From an uncultured Eubacteriales bacterium (GTDB lineage Bacteria; Bacillota; Clostridia; Oscillospirales; Butyricicoccaceae), in the NCBI GenBank assembly GCA_934630445.1, contig CAKTWY010000091.1, positions 1 to 9,995 of the forward strand: a stretch of DNA of 9,995 nucleotides. The letters run 5' to 3'. Shown piece after piece: positions 5,951 to 9,995 of the stretch. A model generated the notes under the pieces. It did not search any database. It was not told the origin of the DNA and saw nothing but the letters and a program-made list of their open reading frames with translations. The position numbers and the translations under genes were made by a program. Positions within the stretch are counted from its first letter, which is position 1; the number at the start of each line of letters is the position of its first letter.

Positions 5951-6931
5951 ATGTATTTTTTAGGCTGTGACGGCGGCTCGACAAAAACCGAATTCATTCT
6001 CTCCGATGAAAACGGCGCCATTTTATCACACCGCGTGTACGCCGGATGCAACTATTCTCACCTCGGCCGCGAAGGGTTTGAGCGGCATATGACCTCGTGC
6101 ATCGGCGAGGTGCTCGCCGACGCGCGCATCACAAAAGACGATGTAACGTACGCGGCGCTGGGCCTGCCGACCTACGGCGAAGTGGAGGAGACGGAGGAGA
6201 CCATCCCCGATATCATCGCAAAGCTTCTGCCGTTTGAGCGCGTGCGCCTGGCAAACGACGCCGTGATGGGCTGGGCAGGTTCGCTCGGCGCGCAGCCGGG
6301 CATCAATGTCGTCGCCGGCACGGGGGCGATCGCCTATGGGATGGACTACAAAGGCAGCGAAAAGCGCGTCGGCGGCTGGAACCTCTTTTTCAGCGACGAG
6401 GGCTCCTGCAGCTGGGTCGGCATCCGGGCAATGGCGGCGTTTTTCAAACAGTCGGACGGCCGGCTGCCGCGCACGGCGCTCTACGACGTGTTTAAGGAGC
6501 ATTTTTCCCTGACGAAGAAGGACATTTACTTTGTGGGGAACATTGTGGAATTCATGACAAAGCAGCCCTCGCAGTTTGCGAAAATGCAGCTTCTGGCGGA
6601 AAAGGCGTATCGCATGGGCGACGAAACGATGAAAAAGCTGTATGAGGACGCGGTGTGGGAGCTGACGGAAATGGTGCGCGCGGTGAAGGAAGGCCTCGCC
6701 TTTGCGCCCGGCGAGGCGGTGCGCGTTTCATATTCGGGCGGCCTTTTCCGCGCGGGCGAGGTAGTGCTCGCGCCGCTGCGCGCGCGGCTCTCCTCTCTGG
6801 GGATGGAGCTCGTCAGCCCGAAATACCCGCCGTACATCGGCTCGCTCGCGCTCGCGGCAGCGAAGCATCTTCCTGCCGACGCGCTCGAAGCGCTGTGTGC
6901 GCGCGCATACGACGAAACCCAAGGACAGTAA
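5951..6931 (+). CDS. BadF/BadG/BcrA/BcrD-family ATPase, probable N-acetylglucosamine-kinase-like sugar kinase
   Basis: This 326-residue ASKHA-fold protein has phosphate-1 loop DGGSTKTE (7-14), RLANDAVMGW (99-108) with a candidate catalytic Asp103, phosphate-2 loop AGTGAIAYG (122-130), GGWNLFFSDEGSCSWVG (141-157) matching GGWG..LGDEGSG..IG of bacterial GlcNAc kinases, and the adenosine-loop-like SGGLF (262-266). The other branch of the family, activators of 2-hydroxyacyl-CoA dehydratases, is shorter and has cysteines for an iron-sulfur cluster; that pattern is not seen, so a kinase acting on an amino sugar or related sugar is preferred. AAAGGA lies 8 nt before the ATG, and the gene starts 46 nt after the AEC stop with no terminator between, so it is the last gene of the transport operon. 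It could phosphorylate the imported sugar before the SIS enzyme acts. Confidence 0.85.
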   Translation: MYFLGCDGGSTKTEFILSDENGAILSHRVYAGCNYSHLGREGFERHMTSCIGEVLADARITKDDVTYAALGLPTYGEVEETEETIPDIIAKLLPFERVRLANDAVMGWAGSLGAQPGINVVAGTGAIAYGMDYKGSEKRVGGWNLFFSDEGSCSWVGIRAMAAFFKQSDGRLPRTALYDVFKEHFSLTKKDIYFVGNIVEFMTKQPSQFAKMQLLAEKAYRMGDETMKKLYEDAVWELTEMVRAVKEGLAFAPGEAVRVSYSGGLFRAGEVVLAPLRARLSSLGMELVSPKYPPYIGSLALAAAKHLPADALEALCARAYDETQGQ

Positions 6932-6952
6932 AACCAGTCAGCATTCCCGGTC

Positions 6953-6987
6953 CGCCGGGCGGCAGAACTGCCGCCCGGCGTTTTTTT
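6953..6987 (+). terminator. Rho-independent terminator of the transport-kinase operon
   Basis: CGCCGGGCGGCAG (6953-6965) and CTGCCGCCCGGCG (6968-6980) are 13-nt perfect inverted arms (12 or fewer pairs form sterically, closing on a GAAC loop), followed by seven T (6981-6987). It begins 21 nt after the kinase stop. Confidence 0.95.
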
Positions 6988-7078
6988 ACCCGTGGAGCGC
7001 CCTGCCGGACAAGGACCGGTTTGATTTGTCCTTTTCTGCGGTCTTTTTGCGCATTTTACGCGCTTTGTGCGGCGGCCA

Positions 7079-7107
7079 TTGACACGCGCCGCGCCGGGTG
7101 TTACACT
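7079..7107 (+). promoter_or_regulatory. Promoter of the split CehA/McbA-type operon
   Basis: Consensus TTGACA (7079-7084), 17 bp, TACACT (7102-7107). The start would fall near 7114, about 25 nt before the TTG start codon at 7139. The GC-rich spacer ends in a short palindrome GTGTTACAC (7098-7106) that overlaps the -10 box. Confidence 0.75.
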
Positions 7108-7138
7108 TTGCGAAAATGCTGAAAGGCAGGGGGATCCT

Positions 7139-7609
7139 TTGGAAAAACGCAAGCTCCTTTTTGAAACAAGCGCGTACGTTCCGCCGGAAAAATCGGATCA
7201 CTGCATCCCGATAGACGTGTTTGTCGACGCGCCTTACGACCGGCTGGAATTTACATATCATTTTGAGCCGCTTTATGTCGAGCCGCGCGAATTCGCGCTG
7301 GAGCTGATCCGCAAGGCGCGCAGAAAATATGTTCCGGAGGAATACACCGGCGGATACCCGTCAGAAACGGATTTTCTTCCCCTGAAAAACCTGCTCACCC
7401 TGTCCTTTGACGACGAAACGGGAACGTTCCGCGGCAGCGCGCACCGCGGCGAGCCGGACCAGTTCTGCTTTGTGGAGGAGGGCGACGCCACGCCCGGCCT
7501 CTACCCAGGGAAGATCAACAGGGGCTACTGGCGCGTGACGCTCCTCGGCTGCTCGATCGTCACCGATCTGCACTACACGCTGAAGGTCGAGGGGGTATAT
7601 AAGGGATGA
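7139..7609 (+). CDS. Stand-alone N-terminal beta domain of a CehA/McbA-type metallohydrolase
   Basis: The predicted 156-residue protein is rich in beta-forming stretches and has no signal peptide. Residues 110-135, including EGDATPGLYPGKINRGYWRV (114-133), match the DATPGYLPGxIPxGxWxV segment that I know from the N-terminal beta domain of CehA/McbA-family PHP hydrolases, where it stands directly before the G-D/E-L-H-T-H metal motif. Here that domain is its own gene, ending EGVYKG-stop, and the next gene opens with the PHP motif. The start is an uncommon TTG: AGGGGG ends 5 nt upstream, and the only in-frame ATG (7067) lies before the promoter -35 box, so it cannot belong to this transcript. 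The role is presumably structural or substrate-binding together with the downstream protein (inference). The gene ends in an ATGA stop-start overlap. Confidence 0.72.
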   Translation: MEKRKLLFETSAYVPPEKSDHCIPIDVFVDAPYDRLEFTYHFEPLYVEPREFALELIRKARRKYVPEEYTGGYPSETDFLPLKNLLTLSFDDETGTFRGSAHRGEPDQFCFVEEGDATPGLYPGKINRGYWRVTLLGCSIVTDLHYTLKVEGVYKG

Positions 7610-8586
7610 ACTGGTTTGCAGGCGAACTGCACACGCACACGGTGCACAGCGACGGGGAATTCACCGTCGAGCAGCTCTGCCGCGCGGCAAAGGAGCGGGA
7701 GCTTTCCCTCATCGCGCTGACGGACCACAATACCGCGTCGGGGCTGCGCTTTCTGACGAAAGCGCTGGAAGAGGAGACGGTGCCCGTCATCCGCGGCATC
7801 GAGTGGACGACGTTTTTCGGTCATATGCTCGTGCTCGGCTGCGGCAAACACGTCGACTGGCGCTATGTGCGCCCGCCCGAGATCGACGACAGGATCCGCG
7901 AGATCCATGAAAACGGCGGCATCGTCGGCATGGCGCACCCCTTCTCGATCGGAAGCCCGATGTACACCGGCTGCAGCTGGGAATTTCAGATCCGCGATTA
8001 CAGCCTTGTGGACTACATTGAGGTATGGTCGGGCACGTTCCCGCCCGTGGATTCGGCGGAAAATATCCGCAGCATCCACTTCTGGAGCGGCCTTCTCGAC
8101 AAGGGCCACCGCATCGCGATCTCCTACGGACGCGACGGGCATCACAACAAAAACGACCACGAGCCGCAGGCGGCGACCAGGCTTGGCATTGATGGGGAGC
8201 GCATCACGCCGGAGCTGGCGATGGACGCGATCCGGCGCGGGCGCACGATGATCACGCTCGGCCCGGTGCTCGATGCGCGCGTGGCCGCGGAGGGGCGGCA
8301 GTATGTGCCCGGCGACGTGCTGCCGCGCGGCGCGCAGGCCGTGTTCACCGTCCGTGCGGACGCCGAGACACGCAGGAAGGTATGGGGGCGCTTCGATATC
8401 CGATGCAAAACGCTGCGCGTCGTCGGAGAAGGGGAGCGCATCCTGTGGGAGGGCGCGCTCGGCGACGGCGAGACGGCCGGGTTTGAGCTGCCGCTCGACC
8501 AGAAGTGGTTTCGCTTCGAGCTGTGGGGTGCGTGCATGGGCAAAAGCTGCCCGCTTTGCTACAGCGGCGCTTATTATACCGAGTGA
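7606..8586 (+). CDS. PHP-domain metal-dependent phosphoesterase, CehA/McbA-like
   Basis: This 326-residue PHP hydrolase opens directly at its first metal motif: GELHTHTVHSDG (6-17) supplies H9, H11 and D16. Further ligands appear in ALTDHN (H41 at 37-42), RGIEW (E66), GH73, GMAHPFS (H111) and GRDGHH (D177, H179/H180). This is a full set for a two- or three-metal PHP site. Residues ~215-326 form a beta-rich tail also found in CehA/McbA relatives. PHP enzymes hydrolyse phosphoesters; family namesakes act on carbaryl ester and microcin tailoring, so the substrate here is open. The start is the ATG in an ATGA overlap with the upstream gene, with GAGGGGG about 10 nt before it, implying tight coupling. 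Relative to single-chain relatives the N-terminal beta domain is missing from this chain and supplied by the preceding gene. Confidence 0.85.
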   Translation: MNWFAGELHTHTVHSDGEFTVEQLCRAAKERELSLIALTDHNTASGLRFLTKALEEETVPVIRGIEWTTFFGHMLVLGCGKHVDWRYVRPPEIDDRIREIHENGGIVGMAHPFSIGSPMYTGCSWEFQIRDYSLVDYIEVWSGTFPPVDSAENIRSIHFWSGLLDKGHRIAISYGRDGHHNKNDHEPQAATRLGIDGERITPELAMDAIRRGRTMITLGPVLDARVAAEGRQYVPGDVLPRGAQAVFTVRADAETRRKVWGRFDIRCKTLRVVGEGERILWEGALGDGETAGFELPLDQKWFRFELWGACMGKSCPLCYSGAYYTE

Positions 8587-8613
8587 AAAGACGAGAGAAC
8601 AGAAAAAAGAGAA

Positions 8614-8657
8614 AAAATGGCATCATCCCGGCGAAATTGCCGGGATGATGCCATTTT
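8614..8657 (+). terminator. Strong rho-independent terminator after the PHP gene
   Basis: The 19-nt arms 8614-8632 and 8639-8657 are perfectly complementary around the 6-nt loop GAAATT, ending in TTTTGTTTT on the plus strand. A-runs on the 5' side (8612-8617) give T-runs on the other strand, so it could also stop minus-strand transcripts. Confidence 0.93.
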
Positions 8658-8771
8658 GTTTTCCGGTAATGCGGCCGAACGGACAGCGTCCTCATGCGCT
8701 CCGACCAGCTCCTCCGCCCGCGGACGGAGTCCTCGCGTGACCTTTGGGGTATGGCTGGCGCTCAGGAAGCC

Positions 8772-8867
8772 CTGTCATGCTGAGGGGCTTTGCCCCGAAG
8801 AATCCCGGACGTAGGCGGTCGTGCTCCGGTTGACGGACGGGATCCTTCGCTTCGCTCAGGATGACAG
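8772..8867. repeat. Inverted pair of GTCATNCTGAG-type intergenic repeats
   Basis: A forward copy CTGTCATGCTGAG followed by CGAAGAATCCCG (8772-8807) faces a reverse copy at 8839-8867, CGGGATCCTTCG followed by CGCTCAGGATGACAG. The two therefore can fold back on each other. The forward copy has an internal hairpin GGGGC-TTT-GCCCC (8784-8796). The reverse copy instead has the shorter GCGAAGCGAAG centre. This motif type is common as dispersed intergenic repeats in many bacteria (from memory). Confidence 0.75.
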
Positions 8868-8886
8868 CGCTTTCTGTCATTCTGGG

Positions 8887-9003
8887 GCAAATACGCGACC
8901 GCCGCCGGGGGCGGAAACAGGGAGCGTGTTTGCGGAGGAGAGGCGGAGCTATAGGAGCCTGTATAGGCGTAGCGACGACCTCGACGAGTGGGCAAAACGT
9001 AGG
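8887..9003 (+). repeat. Structured ~115-bp repeat, copy A
   Basis: Copy A begins with a 10-bp stem, GCAAATACGC (8887-8896) with GCGTGTTTGC (8924-8933), one G-T pair included. It encloses an inner hairpin CCGCC-GGG-GGCGG (8902-8914), and the loop between the outer arms is 27 nt. After it come GGAGGAG..CGGAGCT, AGCGACGA and CGACGAGTGGGCAA, all shared with copy B at 9084-9200. Confidence 0.75.
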
Positions 9004-9004
9004 C

Positions 9005-9070
9005 CGAAGAATCCCGGGCGTAGGAGGACACGTTCCGGCAGAATGCCGTCCTACATGCGGGATCCTCGCG
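9005..9070. repeat. Fold-back element related to 8796-8849
   Basis: CGAAGAATCCCGGGCGTAGG (9005-9024) nearly repeats CGAAGAATCCCGGACGTAGG at 8796-8815. The other end GCGGGATCCTCG (9058-9069) mirrors GAATCCCG. Inside are GTAGGA (9020-9025) with TCCTAC (9049-9054) and CGGCA-GAA-TGCCG (9036-9048), giving a long branched fold-back. Confidence 0.65.
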
Positions 9071-9083
9071 TGCCCCGGAGGGG

Positions 9084-9200
9084 GCAAAACTGTGACTGCC
9101 GCCGGGGGCGGGAGAAAGGAACAGTTTTGCGGAGGAGGAACGGAGCTGAAGGAAGCCCTTTGAGGCGACGCGCAGCGACGATTCCGACGAGTGGGCAAGT
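9084..9200 (+). repeat. Structured ~115-bp repeat, copy B
   Basis: Copy B has a perfect outer stem GCAAAACTGT (9084-9093) with ACAGTTTTGC (9121-9130), the same 27-nt loop length as copy A and the same inner hairpin CCGCC-GGG-GGCGG (9099-9111). Its downstream part matches copy A apart from a few insertions of 4-5 nt near 9165-9172. Confidence 0.75.
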
Positions 9201-9203
9201 CGC

Positions 9204-9254
9204 TGACGCTCAGGATGACAGGTATGGGAAAATACCTCTTCGCTCAGGATGACA
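9204..9254 (-). repeat. Two tandem GTCATCCTGAG repeats next to clpB
   Basis: GACGCTCAGGATGACA (9205-9220) and TTCGCTCAGGATGACA (9239-9254) are two same-direction copies of the reverse motif found at 8851-8866. Between them lies a small hairpin AGGTAT (9220-9225) / ATACCT (9232-9237). They lie immediately downstream of the clpB stop; no classical U-run terminator is visible there. Confidence 0.7.
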
Positions 9255-9285
9255 ATGTGGGGAAAGCGCTCCGGAGGACAGCGTT

Positions 9286-9995
<710 letters not shown>

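Larger units (their letters stand above)
8658..9285. other. Gene-free interval with nested intergenic repeats
   Basis: About 630 bp separate the PHP terminator from the end of clpB. Several open frames cross it, but they change between repeat copies, lack ribosome sites and have arginine- and proline-heavy compositions typical of GC-rich noncoding DNA. From 8658 to 8771 I see only short palindromic bits (for example CTCCG at 8712-8716 with CGGAG at 8725-8729). From 8772 to 9254 the sequence is almost wholly repeats, listed separately. Confidence 0.75.

Noticed and set aside
5951..6931. Activator of a 2-hydroxyacyl-CoA dehydratase
   Set aside because: It belongs to the same superfamily, but the cysteines for the iron-sulfur cluster are not seen, the protein is longer, and no dehydratase subunits are nearby.
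7116..7138. ATG at 7116 as the start of the beta-domain gene
   Set aside because: It is out of frame with the protein. TTG 7139 is in frame and has the well-placed AGGGGG site.
8692..9198. Open frames of 60-170 codons on both strands in the gap before clpB
   Set aside because: They run through repeat units and hairpins, lack ribosome sites and show no domain. Nearly identical repeat DNA is read in different frames in the two copies.
8772..9254. A CRISPR array
   Set aside because: The repeats are imperfect, differ in length, occur in both orientations and are not separated by regular spacers.
8772..9254. A transposase-bearing insertion sequence
   Set aside because: Inverted ends are present, but no transposase-like protein is encoded between them. 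At most a non-autonomous element.

Overview
The window looks like a GC-rich Firmicute, most likely a gut-type member of the Clostridia (Oscillospiraceae or Christensenellales-like). This rests on strong purine-rich Shine-Dalgarno sites, AT-rich sigma-A type promoters set in GC-rich coding DNA, a clean intrinsic terminator behind four of the five complete transcription units or genes on the right-hand strand, and the family content (CdaR-type regulator, AEC permease, BadF-type kinase, CehA/McbA-type PHP hydrolase). The genus cannot be fixed from sequence reading alone.

Layout. Positions 1-851 (minus) hold most of a CdaR/PucR-type transcriptional regulator, cut by the window edge before its DNA-binding end. 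A 394-bp divergent intergenic region (852-1245) carries one good promoter for each direction and two palindromes. On the plus strand follow a Gfo/Idh/MocA oxidoreductase (1246-2313), a double-SIS-domain sugar-phosphate isomerase/deglycase-like protein (2520-3593), a three-gene operon of an LacY-type MFS transporter, an AEC-family permease and a BadF/BadG-type sugar kinase (3792-6931), and a two-gene operon (7139-8586). The two-gene operon encodes what is normally one CehA/McbA-type protein, split into its N-terminal beta domain and its PHP metallohydrolase domain. Each of these units has a recognisable promoter and ends in a strong rho-independent terminator. Positions 8658-9285 have no convincing gene and hold a cluster of nested intergenic repeats. 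Positions 9286-9995 (minus) are the C-terminal part of the ClpB disaggregase.

How the genes could work together (inference): uptake of a sugar derivative by the MFS and/or AEC permease, phosphorylation by the BadF-type kinase, oxidation or epimerisation by the Gfo/Idh/MocA enzyme, and isomerisation or removal of an amino group by the SIS enzyme, all next to a CdaR-type ligand-sensing regulator. This resembles amino-sugar or glycated-amine (Amadori product) catabolic loci, but the substrate is not shown by the sequence. The PHP pair may cleave a phosphoester or related bond in the same pathway or be independent. ClpB is a housekeeping neighbour beyond the repeat cluster.

The most notable observations are the gene fission at 7606-7609, a pair of structured repeats whose stems differ in sequence but keep pairing (8887-8933 and 9084-9130), and palindromes placed directly on two promoters (1126-1150 and 3668-3698).
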